A DNA stretch of 64,000 nt from an uncultured Prevotella sp. (GCA_947170725.1 CAMVUM010000003.1:88904-152903), one strand, 5' to 3'. Counted from the stretch's first letter, positions 1 to 9,590 are shown. The notes: generated by a model not told the origin, from the sequence alone. Numbers and translations are program-made.

Positions 1-425
1 GCGAGCGACCGTCCGATGTTTCCGGCCAGCCCGGCGTCGATGCCGGCCTCGCGGAAAATGTGGTATATGAGCGAGGTGGTCGTGGTTTTGCCGTTGCTTC
101 CGGTGATGCAGACCATGCGGGCGTCGGTGTAACGGCCCGCAAACTCAATCTCACTGATGATGCCGATGCCGCGCTCCTTTGCCTTACGCACCACCGGGGC
201 GGTGTCGGGAATACCCGGACTCTTTATTATCTCGTCGGCATTTAGAATAAGTTCTTCCGTATGGCGACCCTCCTCCCATGCGATTGCACGGTCGTCAAGC
301 ATCTTCTTATACTTGTCGCTGATGGCAGACATGTCCGAAACGAACACGTCGAAACCCTCCTTCTTTGCCAGCACGGCAGCACCTGCACCGCTCTCGCCGG
401 CTCCCAATATGACTATTCTCTTCAT
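1..425 (-). CDS. murD: UDP-N-acetylmuramoylalanine-D-glutamate ligase MurD, N-terminal part (cut by window edge)
   Basis: This is the start of MurD, which adds D-glutamate to UDP-MurNAc-L-Ala in the cytoplasm. About 141 residues are visible before the window ends. The reading begins MKRIVILGAGESG, a Rossmann-like UDP-binding start, and near residue 113 has the Mur ligase P-loop GSNGKTTTT. The ATG at 425 lies 6 bp after the mraY stop, so the two genes are translated in series. The order murE-mraY-murD is the normal dcw order. The C-terminal catalytic and glutamate-binding domains lie outside the window, so integrity cannot be judged. Confidence 0.93.
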   Translation of the reverse strand, partial: MKRIVILGAGESGAGAAVLAKKEGFDVFVSDMSAISDKYKKMLDDRAIAWEEGRHTEELILNADEIIKSPGIPDTAPVVRKAKERGIGIISEIEFAGRYTDARMVCITGSNGKTTTTSLIYHIFREAGIDAGLAGNIGRSL

Positions 426-431
426 CTTTCG

Positions 432-1703
432 TTATCTTATCTTCAATGTTATAATTGTCATTGCGGCCAGAATGATGGTCACAATCCAGAAGCGGATGGT
501 TATCTTCGATTCATGAACGACATTGCCGGAACCTTTCAGCAGGTAACGGCATTCGGGATCGAGCTGGCAGTCCTGCGTGCGGAAGGCGTCGTGGATGGGC
601 GTCCGGCGGAAGATGCGCTGCTTGATGCCGCGGCGCTTGCCCATCTTGTAGTACCATACTTGCATCATCACGCTGAGACTCTCGACGAAGAAGATGCCGC
701 AGAGGATGGGCAACATCAGCTCTTTATGGATGATTATGGCACAGACGGCAATGATGCCGCCGATGGTCAGCGAGCCTGTATCACCCATGAAGATCTGCGC
801 AGGATAGGCATTATACCAAAGAAAACCTATCAGCGCGCCGACAAAGGCACACGCGAAGACCACCAGTTCCTGGCTGCCGGGGATATACATGATGTTCAGA
901 TAGGACGCAAACTCGATGTGGCTGGAGACGTATGCGAATATGCCCAACGCCACACCGATAATCGCCGAGACTCCCGCACACATGCCGTCCATGCCGTCGT
1001 TGAGGTTCGCGCCGTTGCTGACGGCCGTCACCACAAGAATGGTCATGACGACAAAGAGAATCCATCCGGCCGCCGTCTTATACTTGCCGCAGAACGCCAT
1101 CACCTCAGAATAGTCCAGATTGTGGCCCTTGACAAATGGGATGGTCGTCTTCAGCGACTTCGTGGCCTCGCTGCTGTGCTTGACCACGAGTTCCTGAGTC
1201 TGCTTTTTCTCAATCTCGACATTCTCACGGATCTTCGCGTCAGGGCTAAGATAGAGCACAAGACCGACGATAAGGCCGAGACCTACCTGCCCGACAATCT
1301 TGAACTTGCCCTTCAGTCCTTCCTTGTCGTGACGGAATATCTTGATGTAATCGTCCAATCCGCCAAGCACTCCGAGCCAGACGGTGGTGATGATCATCAG
1401 TATCAGATAGATGTTGCGCATACGGCCGAGCAGCAGGATGGGCAGCAGGATGGCCACGATGATAATCACGCCGCCCATCGAGGGAACGCCGATCTTATTG
1501 ACTCCGAACGGGTCGATGGCCTTGTCGCGCTGTGTCTCTGTGATTTGTTTGCGCTTGAGATATTTTATGAACTTCTCGCCGAACCACGCCGATATTATCA
1601 GCGACAGTATAAGGGCCAACAGGGCGCGGAACGAGATGTACGACCAGATGTGCGCTCCGGGTATTCCGAACTGGTCGAGAAAGCGGAAGAGATAATACAG
1701 CAT
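432..1703 (-). CDS. mraY: Phospho-N-acetylmuramoyl-pentapeptide-transferase MraY
   Basis: MraY transfers phospho-MurNAc-pentapeptide to undecaprenyl phosphate and makes lipid I at the inner membrane. The protein is 423 residues with many hydrophobic segments. It carries the family motif NLNDGMDGM with its magnesium-binding aspartates, an early GGVIIIVAIL segment and FMGDTGSL in the C-terminal half. It is longer than the roughly 360 residues of proteobacterial MraY because of an extra charged stretch around residues 155-200, which is my recollection of the Bacteroidetes form. It sits 45 bp after murE and 6 bp before murD in one minus-strand operon. Confidence 0.96.
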   Translation of the reverse strand: MLYYLFRFLDQFGIPGAHIWSYISFRALLALILSLIISAWFGEKFIKYLKRKQITETQRDKAIDPFGVNKIGVPSMGGVIIIVAILLPILLLGRMRNIYLILMIITTVWLGVLGGLDDYIKIFRHDKEGLKGKFKIVGQVGLGLIVGLVLYLSPDAKIRENVEIEKKQTQELVVKHSSEATKSLKTTIPFVKGHNLDYSEVMAFCGKYKTAAGWILFVVMTILVVTAVSNGANLNDGMDGMCAGVSAIIGVALGIFAYVSSHIEFASYLNIMYIPGSQELVVFACAFVGALIGFLWYNAYPAQIFMGDTGSLTIGGIIAVCAIIIHKELMLPILCGIFFVESLSVMMQVWYYKMGKRRGIKQRIFRRTPIHDAFRTQDCQLDPECRYLLKGSGNVVHESKITIRFWIVTIILAAMTIITLKIR

Positions 1704-1748
1704 AATTATGAATTATGAGTTTTGGTTTATGAATTATGATACCGTCCG

Positions 1749-3206
1749 TCAGTCTTCGGTCATCATCCGGGTGAGTTCCTCCTTGTCGTCGAAGTGATGC
1801 TTGACGCCTTCAATCTCCTGATAGTCCTCATGTCCCTTACCAGCAACGAGGATGACGTCGCCCTTGCGGGCCATCATACAGGCCGTGCGGATTGCTTCGC
1901 GGCGGTCGGCGTTGGTCATGACTTTCTTCATCTGCTGGGCGTTGAGACCCGCGAGCATGTCGTTGATGATGTCCTGAGGCTTCTCGAAGCGCGGATTGTC
2001 ACTCGTGATGATAACCAGATCGCTCTGTTTGACGGCCTCCTGAGCCATAAGCGGGCGCTTACCCTTGTCGCGGTTGCCGCCCGCTCCGCAGACGGTGATG
2101 ACGCGGCCCTTGCCGTCGAGCACTTCGTGGATGGCGGAAAGGACGTTCTCCAGCGCGTCGGGAGTGTGGGCGTAGTCGACAATGGCGGTATAGCCGCCCT
2201 TCTCCGAGCGTATCGGTTCGAGCCTGCCGCTGACGCTTTTGAGCGTGCTGAGCACGACGAGGATGTCCTCCGGCTGCTTGCCGAGCATGATGGCGGCGCC
2301 ATAGACGGCCAGCAGATTGCTCACATTGAACTTTCCGATGAACTGGACGCCGACCTCACGGCCGTCTATTTCGAGGTACATTCCTTCGAAATGGCACTCT
2401 ATGATGCGTGCCTTGAAGTCGGCCAGAGTGCGCGTCGAATATGTCCTGACGGTGGCACGGGTGTTCTGAACCATCACCATGCCGTTCTTGTCGTCAGCGT
2501 TTGTGATGGCGAAAGCGTCTTTTGGAAGACCGTCGAAGAACGCCTTCTTGGCGTCGCGGTAGTTCTCGAAGGTCTTGTGATAGTCCAGATGGTCGCGCGT
2601 CAGGTTGGTAAACAGGCCGCCGGTGAAGTGGAGTCCGCCTATGCGCTGCTGTGCGACGGCGTGGCTGGAACACTCCATGAAGGCATATTCGCAGCCTGCT
2701 TCCACCATGCGGGCCAGCAGGGCGTTCAGCTCTATGGGGTCGGGCGTGGTATGACTGGCCGCAACCGGCTCTCCCTCTATATAGTTGCAGACGGTTGAGA
2801 GCAGTCCGCAGCGGTGCCCCATCTTGCGGAACATATTATATAATAATGTAGCGATGGTGGTCTTTCCGTTCGTTCCGGTGACACCTACGAGCTTCAGGCG
2901 GCTCGACGGGTCACCGTAGAAAAGCGTCGTGACGGGTCCGACGGCGGCTTCAGTGGACTCCACCGTGACGTAGGCAACGCCCTCTTTCCGTTCCTCCGGC
3001 ATCTCCTCACACAGCACTGCGGCCGCGCCGAGTTCCACGGCCTTGCCGATATAGGCGTGGCCGTCCGTCTGAGTTCCCTTTATGGCAACGAAAAGATGTC
3101 CGGGCGCAATGCGTCTGGAGTCAATGTTTACTCCTGTTATTTCAACCTCGGCATCACCTGCGACGGCCTGGGGTTTTACGTTTTTGAGCAACTCGCTTAG
3201 TCTCAT
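1749..3206 (-). CDS. murE: UDP-MurNAc-L-Ala-D-Glu:meso-diaminopimelate ligase MurE
   Basis: MurE adds the third amino acid to the peptidoglycan precursor, using ATP. The 485-residue protein has the P-loop [11 protein letters not shown] near residue 110, the central ligase segment with [10 protein letters not shown], and the C-terminal motif SDNPRFEKP. The DNPR form of that motif marks enzymes that use meso-diaminopimelate rather than lysine, which is the expected peptide type for this group. It ends with GKGHEDYQ as in full-length MurE. The gene lies between ftsI and mraY on the same strand. No truncation is seen. Confidence 0.97.
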   Translation of the reverse strand: MRLSELLKNVKPQAVAGDAEVEITGVNIDSRRIAPGHLFVAIKGTQTDGHAYIGKAVELGAAAVLCEEMPEERKEGVAYVTVESTEAAVGPVTTLFYGDPSSRLKLVGVTGTNGKTTIATLLYNMFRKMGHRCGLLSTVCNYIEGEPVAASHTTPDPIELNALLARMVEAGCEYAFMECSSHAVAQQRIGGLHFTGGLFTNLTRDHLDYHKTFENYRDAKKAFFDGLPKDAFAITNADDKNGMVMVQNTRATVRTYSTRTLADFKARIIECHFEGMYLEIDGREVGVQFIGKFNVSNLLAVYGAAIMLGKQPEDILVVLSTLKSVSGRLEPIRSEKGGYTAIVDYAHTPDALENVLSAIHEVLDGKGRVITVCGAGGNRDKGKRPLMAQEAVKQSDLVIITSDNPRFEKPQDIINDMLAGLNAQQMKKVMTNADRREAIRTACMMARKGDVILVAGKGHEDYQEIEGVKHHFDDKEELTRMMTED

Positions 3207-3312
3207 ATTGTTATTTTGATGTTAAGGCCCCATCCGGCCCTCCACCAAAGGAGAGGACGCCTACGAGATGGGATGGGATTCTATATGTTTATATATTATT
3301 AATATGTCAATA

Positions 3313-5460
3313 TCACTCCAGCGTCAGCGTACATTCGGCGCCACGGACAATGGTCCGGCCGGCGGGGAAACTCTGCGACTTGACGCGGCCGCGGCCGTTG
3401 AGACACACTTTCAGTCCACGGCTCTCCAGTATATAGACGGCGTCGCGGGCTCCCATGCCCGTGACGTCGGGCGTCACGCCGCGCGGGATGTCCGTGCGGG
3501 TGAGCGACACCTCGTCGCGGCGGCGGGAGGCACTTCCCCATACAGGATTGCCGAACGCATAGGTGCCGTCCCACTGTGTGTCGGTCTTGATGTCGAGACG
3601 TCCGAGAACATAGTCGGCCGCCATGACATTGCCGTCCTTCACGTCGGGAATCATGACCGACGACGTGTCGCAGGCGTTGTCGACGCTGAGCTTGAGACTG
3701 CGCGACATGACACCTTCGGCTATGTGGTGGAACACCACTCCGCTCATGCCGCCGCCCGAAGCGGGCAGTCCCGACTTCTGGATACAGACGATACAGCTGT
3801 AGCGCGGCTTGTCGGCGGGGAAATAGCCGGCGAAGCTCAGCCAATAGTCAACCGTTCCTGACTTATATCCGGCCTTGCCCTTTGATACCTGAGCCGTTCC
3901 CGTCTTACCCGCCACCTTGAACATCTTCGACCCGGCTTTGCGTCCCAGGCCTTGGCTGACAACATGCTCCAGAATAGTCTGCATGGTCTTTATGGCCTGC
4001 GGGCGGGCAATCTGTTCCTTGATGACTTCGGGTTCAAACTCCATCAGCGTCTCGCCGTTCTTCACAACGCGCTTCACGAACCGCGGACGCATCATGCGTC
4101 CGTTGTTGGCAATGGCGTTGTAGAACGTCACGGTATTGATCGGCGCAATCTGCGTCTCATATCCGATGCTCATCCACGGCAGCGCCGTCTTGCTCCAGTT
4201 GACATACTGTCCGCGGCTGTTCTTCTGCGGGCGGCGTATGATGGGCGGGGCATAGCCCACGAGCGGGAGCTTCAAGTCCTCGGCGATTCCGACCCTACGG
4301 AGGCCGTCAACATATTTCTCCGGGTTCGTCCCGTAGAACTTGTCGATAACGTAGCTCACGCCGATATTGCTGCTGACCTCAAGCGAGCGCGCCATGTTGA
4401 TGTCCTGATAGCCGCCACGCCGCCAGTTGTGGTCCTTCATGTCACGTCCGTGCATGGGCATGACACCGCTTCCGGTGTGGATGACGAAACTCGTGTCGGC
4501 CACGGCGTCGTCAAGTGCGACGAGGAACGAGGCCACCTTGAAGACCGAGCCCGGCTCGCAGCGATGGCTGATAGCCTTGTTCATTATCTCACGGTATTCG
4601 CCGTCGGCACATTTCACCATGTTGACAATCGCCTTGACGTCGCCTGTCTCTACTTCCATGAGAATGACCACGCCTACATCTCCGTTCACCTCCTTCAGCT
4701 CGTCAATGAGCGCGCGTTCGGCGAGATCCTGCATGCCGACGTCAATCGTGGTGACGACATCGGCACCGTCATCAGGCGGCAGTACTGGTATTCCCATGAA
4801 CTTGTTGCGTATCTTCCGGCGGTGGATAAGTCCGTTCTTGCCGCGCAGCACGGAGTCGTAGGACAGTTCAAGACCGAAGCGTGCCGTGTCCTTCGCGCCA
4901 AACATGTCGCCCACCGTTCTCTGGGCCAGCGAGCCGAACGGCCTCCTCCGGGCGTTGAACTCCTCCCAGTGGAAACCTCCTTTGTATTTTGACATGCGGA
5001 AAACGGGGAGCTGCTGCACCTCCTTGAACGTGTTGTAGTCTATACGGCGTTTCCAGATAGGCCAGTTGCGGCTCATCTTGGCATGTCCTTTTTCAAGATG
5101 GGCTTTGAACTCGGCCGCGCTCTTCTGTGGAAAAATCCGGTGAAGGCCGTAACAGATGGAGTCCAGTTTTTCCAGCCAGATGGAATCTTTCTCTTCGCCG
5201 CCGGCCTTGAAGTCCATGTATATCCGATATTCAGGTAGGCTGCTGGCCATGAGCTGTCCGTCGCAGCTGAGAATGTTTCCACGGTTAGGTTTCACGCTCA
5301 CGCTATCGCTCTTCTGCCTTGCGGCCACTTCCATCCAATAGGACTTCTTGGCCGTCATGATGTAGACCGTCCTTCCAAGCACGGCCACTCCCATCATCGT
5401 CAGAACCACCGCTATCACAAAATAGCGCGGCATCACCTTATCATTATCAAACTTACTCAT
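3313..5460 (-). CDS. ftsI: Septal transpeptidase FtsI/PBP3-like with C-terminal PASTA region
   Basis: This class B penicillin-binding protein cross-links septal peptidoglycan during division. It has one N-terminal membrane helix (about residues 10-33), a dimerization domain, and a transpeptidase domain with SVFK (active serine about residue 307), SSN, and KTGTAQ. The last roughly 70 residues read like a PASTA domain (TPDVTGMGARDAVYILESRG), seen in Bacteroidetes and Gram-positive FtsI but not in E. coli. It is 715 residues and lies between the ftsL-like gene and murE. The 106 bp before murE hold no gene. Confidence 0.95.
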   Translation of the reverse strand: MSKFDNDKVMPRYFVIAVVLTMMGVAVLGRTVYIMTAKKSYWMEVAARQKSDSVSVKPNRGNILSCDGQLMASSLPEYRIYMDFKAGGEEKDSIWLEKLDSICYGLHRIFPQKSAAEFKAHLEKGHAKMSRNWPIWKRRIDYNTFKEVQQLPVFRMSKYKGGFHWEEFNARRRPFGSLAQRTVGDMFGAKDTARFGLELSYDSVLRGKNGLIHRRKIRNKFMGIPVLPPDDGADVVTTIDVGMQDLAERALIDELKEVNGDVGVVILMEVETGDVKAIVNMVKCADGEYREIMNKAISHRCEPGSVFKVASFLVALDDAVADTSFVIHTGSGVMPMHGRDMKDHNWRRGGYQDINMARSLEVSSNIGVSYVIDKFYGTNPEKYVDGLRRVGIAEDLKLPLVGYAPPIIRRPQKNSRGQYVNWSKTALPWMSIGYETQIAPINTVTFYNAIANNGRMMRPRFVKRVVKNGETLMEFEPEVIKEQIARPQAIKTMQTILEHVVSQGLGRKAGSKMFKVAGKTGTAQVSKGKAGYKSGTVDYWLSFAGYFPADKPRYSCIVCIQKSGLPASGGGMSGVVFHHIAEGVMSRSLKLSVDNACDTSSVMIPDVKDGNVMAADYVLGRLDIKTDTQWDGTYAFGNPVWGSASRRRDEVSLTRTDIPRGVTPDVTGMGARDAVYILESRGLKVCLNGRGRVKSQSFPAGRTIVRGAECTLTLE

Positions 5461-5487
5461 CGTTCTCGTTCATTTTTCACTTTTACG

Positions 5488-6036
5488 TCACCTTTCCGGC
5501 ACTTCTATTATATAGGGCGGCTGCTCGGCTACATGGAGCAGACTGTCCCTGTTGTTCTTCAGTATCTCCAGAACGTGACTCTCGCGGCAACGTTCGGTCA
5601 GCGTGCTCGAACTTGACAAAGCCCTGTATTTGGCATCCTTCAGTTCGGTTTCCAGCTTGTCTATGACAATCATGTCCTGTTGGCACTGGTATCTGAAAGC
5701 GACATATACTATCGTGAACAGCACTATGAGCAGGAAGAGCCATATCTGTCCTCTCACGATGCCGTTGCTAAGAATGTCTCCTGCGATAATCTTTCCCAGT
5801 GTGAGCGTGGGCGACGGCTTCGGATCATCTTCGCTGACACTGTTCTTGAGCATCTGCAGAGCCGTAGGATGGACGGTTTCCGGTGTTGCCGCCGGTCTGC
5901 CGTCTTCTGCGGCCGCAGGGGCAACGTTACCGCCAGTGGCCGTTCCGCCGTCATTGGCGACGACGCTCATATCCTGTTCTGTTGCCGGCCGCTCTGCCGC
6001 CGTCTTCATGTCTGTTTCTTCCGATGCCATAGTCAC
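5488..6036 (-). CDS. FtsL-like division protein
   Basis: This is a small bitopic membrane protein in the ftsL position between rsmH and ftsI. It has a cytoplasmic tail rich in Ala, Thr and Pro (residues 1-75), one hydrophobic helix (WLFLLIVLFTIVYVAF, about 100-115), and a periplasmic coiled-coil-like stretch. The layout is that of FtsL, which joins FtsB and FtsQ in the divisome. Sequence conservation in FtsL is always low, so the call rests on size, topology and place. The start is uncertain: ATG codons at 6036, 6030 and 6009 are all possible. Confidence 0.8.
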   Translation of the reverse strand: MTMASEETDMKTAAERPATEQDMSVVANDGGTATGGNVAPAAAEDGRPAATPETVHPTALQMLKNSVSEDDPKPSPTLTLGKIIAGDILSNGIVRGQIWLFLLIVLFTIVYVAFRYQCQQDMIVIDKLETELKDAKYRALSSSSTLTERCRESHVLEILKNNRDSLLHVAEQPPYIIEVPER

Positions 6037-6067
6037 GCTCTCCTCTTTCTCTTCTTGTCATCAACGT

Positions 6068-7093
6068 TCATATCTTCTCCGCCACACGCAACTTTGCGCT
6101 CCTGCTGCGCGGGTTGCGCTCCTGTTCGTCCGCCGAAGGCACGATCACCTTCGTGTTGACCGCTTTCAGCGGCGCTTCCGTGCGTCCGAAGAAATCCTGC
6201 GTGAGCCGTCCCTCGGCATTGCCCGTCTTGATGAAGTTCTTCACGATACGGTCTTCCAGCGAGTGATAGGTAATGACGGAGAGGCGTCCCCCGGGAGCAA
6301 GCAGCCCGATGGCGGCCGTCAGCATCTCGCGCAGGGCGTCCATCTCGTGGTTCACCTCAATGCGCAAGGCCTGGAACAGTCGCGCCGTGTCTTTCTTCTC
6401 GCGGTCGCGACGCATCAGCGGCTCCGTGGCGGCAAGCAAGTCGGCCGTGGTCTCAATCCGCCGCTGCGAGCGTGCGGCCACGATGGCCGAAGCCAGCCGG
6501 CGCGCCTGACGCAGTTCGCCGTAGAGATAGATTATGTCGGCCAGCCGCTGCTCGTCATAGCTGTTGACCACATCGGCTGCAGTGAGTCCTGCCCGCCGGT
6601 TCATCCTCATGTCCAGCGGCGCGTCAAAGCGGAAGGAGAAGCCGCGGCTCTCGTCGTCCAGATGATGACTGGAGACACCGAGATCGGCCAGCAGTCCGTC
6701 AATGTGGTCCTCGCCGTGATAGCGCATCCAGTTGCGGAGATAGCGGAAGTTGCTGCGTACGAATGTGAAGGAGCCGCCATGCCCCTTCCCTGTCTCCCCA
6801 TGGGGGGATGAGGGGGTGACACAGCTCTCGGCATTTCCCTTCTCCTCTGGAGCACTTCCCTCTGAGAATTCCATGGCGCCTTCGGGGGCGGCCCATATAT
6901 TTTTCTCCGCGTCGGCATCCTGATCGAAACTGTAGAGCCGTCCGCCGCCAACGAGCCTCGACAGGATCTCGCGGCTGTGGCCGCCGCCGCCGAACGTAAC
7001 GTCAACATAGACGCCGCCCGGGGTTATAGCCAACCCGTCTACGCTCTCATGGAGGAGAACGGGCACATGATATGTATTTGCGGTAGTCGCCAT
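6068..7093 (-). CDS. rsmH: 16S rRNA (cytosine-1402-N4)-methyltransferase RsmH, with an in-frame insertion
   Basis: RsmH (MraW) methylates C1402 of 16S rRNA. The 341-residue protein shows the SAM-binding motif DVTFGGGGHS (residues 31-40), SFDQDADA, the conserved NFRYLRNW, LADLGVSS, and the C-terminal YHSLEDRIVKN and NPRSRSAKLR. It is longer than the usual 300-315 residues. The extra length lies at residues 66-108, between SFDQDADAEKN and FTFVRSNF, where homologues have a short loop. That stretch is Gly/Ser/Pro rich, and its DNA resembles the element inside topA of this window. The insert lies outside the catalytic motifs, so the enzyme is probably active. Confidence 0.95.
   Translation of the reverse strand: MATTANTYHVPVLLHESVDGLAITPGGVYVDVTFGGGGHSREILSRLVGGGRLYSFDQDADAEKNIWAAPEGAMEFSEGSAPEEKGNAESCVTPSSPHGETGKGHGGSFTFVRSNFRYLRNWMRYHGEDHIDGLLADLGVSSHHLDDESRGFSFRFDAPLDMRMNRRAGLTAADVVNSYDEQRLADIIYLYGELRQARRLASAIVAARSQRRIETTADLLAATEPLMRRDREKKDTARLFQALRIEVNHEMDALREMLTAAIGLLAPGGRLSVITYHSLEDRIVKNFIKTGNAEGRLTQDFFGRTEAPLKAVNTKVIVPSADEQERNPRSRSAKLRVAEKI
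6785..6825. repeat. Dispersed palindromic repeat inside rsmH
   Basis: The DNA centred on CCCCATGGGG (around 6796-6805) aligns by eye at 24 of 31 positions (6790-6820) with the minus strand of the topA insert (48338-48368). It is read through in frame and accounts for part of the extra residues in RsmH. It has no coding signature of its own. I infer that it is a copy of a short mobile or palindromic repeat of this genome. Confidence 0.6.
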
Positions 7094-7144
7094 AATGAAT
7101 TAGCTTGATTCTTTCTTAATGTCTTCCGGAAAGTTATCGTCGTC

Positions 7145-7636
7145 TCACTCTCCAGAGCCGAAGATACCGCCTGAGCTTCCATCGGCGTCAGACGTCTGTC
7201 CCATCAGCCGTTCGAGTGACGGTCCGAGAGACGGAGTCTGTCCGAGAGCCTCAGCGGCCTCACCGGCTGCCCAGATCTCAATTGTGTCGCCCATGCCTAC
7301 GAATCGGATTTCACGCCCTATGGCGGCCTGTTGCTGACAACGGCGGGGAATGAGAAAGCGCCCGCTGCCGTCCAGAACAACCATCTCGGCCTCGGCCACA
7401 AAACGACGGTAAATTTCCTGATGCTCTCTGTTCCAACGGCTCAGACGACGGCGCAGGGTGTCCATCTGCTCGTTCCACACACTCTCCGGATAGAGCACGA
7501 GACAAGGCTGAAAGACGTCACGACGCAACACAAGACGTTCCTCGCCGGCACTCTGAAGCACCTTACGCATGACGGCAGGCAGAAAAGCCCTGCCTTTGGC
7601 GTCAGTCTTAGCCTCTATGTTTCCCAGAAATCTCAC
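7145..7636 (-). CDS. mraZ: Transcriptional regulator MraZ
   Basis: MraZ is a DNA-binding protein of the AbrB-like fold that controls the division and cell-wall operon it heads. The protein shows the MraZ opening RFLGNIEAKTDAKGRAFLPA and the second repeat VLDGSGRFLIPRRC. I choose the GTG at 7636 because the family motif begins there. It gives 163 residues, near the usual 150, and a GAGG sequence lies about 14 bases upstream. A longer ATG-started reading from 7714 would place the promoter inside the gene. It is followed by rsmH after 51 bp. Confidence 0.93.
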   Translation of the reverse strand: MRFLGNIEAKTDAKGRAFLPAVMRKVLQSAGEERLVLRRDVFQPCLVLYPESVWNEQMDTLRRRLSRWNREHQEIYRRFVAEAEMVVLDGSGRFLIPRRCQQQAAIGREIRFVGMGDTIEIWAAGEAAEALGQTPSLGPSLERLMGQTSDADGSSGGIFGSGE

Positions 7637-7681
7637 CGTGTGTACGTGTACCTCGCTATTAAGAAACGATAAAATTCGGGG

Positions 7682-7689
7682 CAAAGTTA
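7682..7689 (-). promoter_or_regulatory. Putative -7 promoter box of the dcw operon
   Basis: On the minus strand the sequence reads TAACTTTG, matching the Bacteroidetes TAnnTTTG box, 46 bp before the mraZ GTG. No clear -33 TTTG is seen at the right spacing. MraZ operators could lie nearby, but I cannot name them with confidence. Confidence 0.5.
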
Positions 7690-7991
7690 CACAAAACTCC
7701 CCACTTTCCACCACTTTGCCCCACTATTTTTGCGCAATAATTTCATCCCCATGGCATCGGACAAGATATTCCGCTGAGAATCAAAGACTTCCGAAAAGAC
7801 TTAAAGCCGAAGGCAAACACCGAGAGCGACAATCGGAGCCATGAGTGTCAGCAGGAGAATCCTGTCAGTAAAATATCACGGATTTTAACATTTGGAAAAT
7901 CTCAAAATAGAGAGCGGCCGAGCCGAAACTTTTACATTTTACCGCTATCATCAGTCAAGAAACCGCCCGAAACCGACCAACGGGGCTCTCC

Positions 7992-8210
7992 CGGCTCTGC
8001 AACGCGACCGCTTTCACGTTACAACGGAGCCGCCGCCGCTCTGCAACGGCAGCCCCGTTGCAGAGCCGTAAGGCCCTTGCGACTGAACAAAACAGCACAA
8101 TAAGTTGCACACTTCGGCCTTTTCCGCCACAACTATTTGTTATTCAGACGATAAAAGATGCACACACAAAACTCGCGAATTTGAAGCCGCGGGATTTTTA
8201 TTTCAGAATA
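7992..8210. repeat. Dispersed repeat, copy A (partner at 58089-58323)
   Basis: A 13-bp perfect inverted repeat (7992-8004 and 8056-8068, CGGCTCTGCAACG) encloses a GC-rich centre. Downstream comes a tail with AAAGATGCAC, CGAATTT and GCCGCGGGATTTTTATTT. The same architecture and tail occur at 58089-58323. The 29-bp centre at 8010-8038 matches positions 58134-58162 in reverse complement at 26 of 29 positions, so the centre is turned around relative to the tail. Confidence 0.75.
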
Positions 8211-8540
8211 TCGCAAGGATTTTGAGGCATTTGTCCGGATACTTCCGAGTTTTTAACACTTACTTTCCAAGGCAGGGACACAAGAACACAAAAACTTCAA
8301 TTTTAAGACGCAAAGACCTTATTCAAAAAACCCTTCGCGTCTTTGGATTATTGACGTCCAATTATCCATAGTCCCCATGGAAGACACCCCGGTGTGACGC
8401 CTCAGCAAATCCCGTCTTCCACTCCGTCTCCTCCCCTTTGGGGAGTTCGGGAAAGGCTTTCAAGTTCATCAAAACTCATAATTTTTAATCATTTTGACCT
8501 ATTTTCTATTAAAAAGCATGTCATTCTCAAAGATTTCTGT

Positions 8541-8548
8541 TACTTTTG
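8541..8548 (+). promoter_or_regulatory. Putative -7 promoter box for the acyltransferase gene
   Basis: TACTTTTG fits TAnnTTTG and lies 31 bp before the ATG at 8580. An AGGAGA ribosome-binding sequence follows just before the start codon. A matching -33 TTTG is not evident. Confidence 0.5.
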
Positions 8549-8579
8549 CAGGACGTTAGTGTTTTTACGTAGGAGAGAA

Positions 8580-9407
8580 ATGAAGCAAGTCACGGAGAAA
8601 ACCATCGACATAGACGAACTGCTCAAAAGCAAGATGGGGCGCAAGGCACGTTGGATTCCACGCCCGCTCGTGAAATGGCTCAAGCGCATCATCCATCAGG
8701 ATGAGGTCAACGCATACCTTTGGGAAAGCCGACATCTCACGGGAACGGAATGGCTCGAAGAATGTGTGCGCTATCTTGACATGACGCTCGAGATTGTCGG
8801 CGAGGAAAACCTGCCGCCGAAAGACGACGGACGGCTCTACACCTTTGTCAGCAACCACCCGCTGGGCGGTGAGGACGGAGTGGCCCTCGGAGCCGTGATC
8901 GGACGCCACTACGACAGCCGCTTCCGCTATCTGGTCAACGACCTGCTCATGAACCTCCCAGGACTGGCCCCGCTCTGCATACCCATCAACAAGACAGGCG
9001 GACAGAGCCGCGGATTTCCGGCCATGGTCGAAAGCGGATTCCAAAGCGACAACCACATGCTGATGTTTCCGGCCGGCATCTGCTCACGACGACAAGGAGA
9101 CGTCATCAGAGACCTGGAATGGAAGAAAACATTCGTGACGAAGAGTGTTCAATACAAGAGAGACGTCGTTCCGATACACTTCGGCGGCCAGAACTCCGAA
9201 TTCTTCTACCGGCTGGCCAATTTCTCCGACCGCTACGTCAAGAAGATGAACATAGCCATGCTCTTTCTCGTGGACGAGATGTACAAAAACACCCACAAGA
9301 CTTTCCGCGTGGCCATAGGCAAACCTATTCCGTGGCAGACATTCGACAACAGCCGCACTCCGGCACAATGGGCACAATATGTCAAGGACAGAGTTTACGA
9401 ACTCTGA
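8580..9407 (+). CDS. glsA: PlsC-like O-acyltransferase, probable glycine-lipid synthase GlsA
   Basis: This 275-residue protein is a 1-acylglycerol-phosphate acyltransferase-like enzyme. It has the catalytic motif FVSNHPLGGEDG (about residues 90-101), followed by MFPAGICSR and the VPIHFGG segment of the family. The ATG at 8580 is chosen because AGGAGA sits directly before it. In Bacteroides a gene of this type is paired with an OlsB-like N-acyltransferase, and the two make acylated glycine lipids. The next gene here is exactly such a GNAT protein, so I infer the same pathway. The alternative is a generic hemolysin-type or phospholipid acyltransferase. Confidence 0.8.
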   Translation: MKQVTEKTIDIDELLKSKMGRKARWIPRPLVKWLKRIIHQDEVNAYLWESRHLTGTEWLEECVRYLDMTLEIVGEENLPPKDDGRLYTFVSNHPLGGEDGVALGAVIGRHYDSRFRYLVNDLLMNLPGLAPLCIPINKTGGQSRGFPAMVESGFQSDNHMLMFPAGICSRRQGDVIRDLEWKKTFVTKSVQYKRDVVPIHFGGQNSEFFYRLANFSDRYVKKMNIAMLFLVDEMYKNTHKTFRVAIGKPIPWQTFDNSRTPAQWAQYVKDRVYEL

Positions 9408-9590
9408 AAGAAAAGCCTGACGGACAGCACCACACGAAGCGGGCGCAACAAAAAAAACAGGAAAAGAAAGTCAGACACCAAAAAAGACAAAGACAATTTA
9501 GGAACGAGGAGCCACACGTGACAACGGCACGCCCCAACCGGCAAGTCCGAACACACTACGTCACAGACACCCCTCAACTTGAAATACATC

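Larger units (their letters stand above)
7637..8579. other. Long divergent intergenic region between mraZ and the acyltransferase genes
   Basis: This stretch of over 900 bp holds no gene I can support. It contains the mraZ promoter at its left end, dispersed repeat copy A (7992-8210), an AT-rich stretch resembling rRNA/tRNA-flanking repeat DNA (8270-8350), and a GC-rich segment CCCCTTTGGGGAG near 8432. A -7 box TACTTTTG at 8541-8548 is placed to serve the downstream gene. Confidence 0.6.

Noticed and set aside
261..1718. Long plus-strand open frame over mraY
   Set aside because: It is the complement of a fully conserved gene and has no family features of its own.
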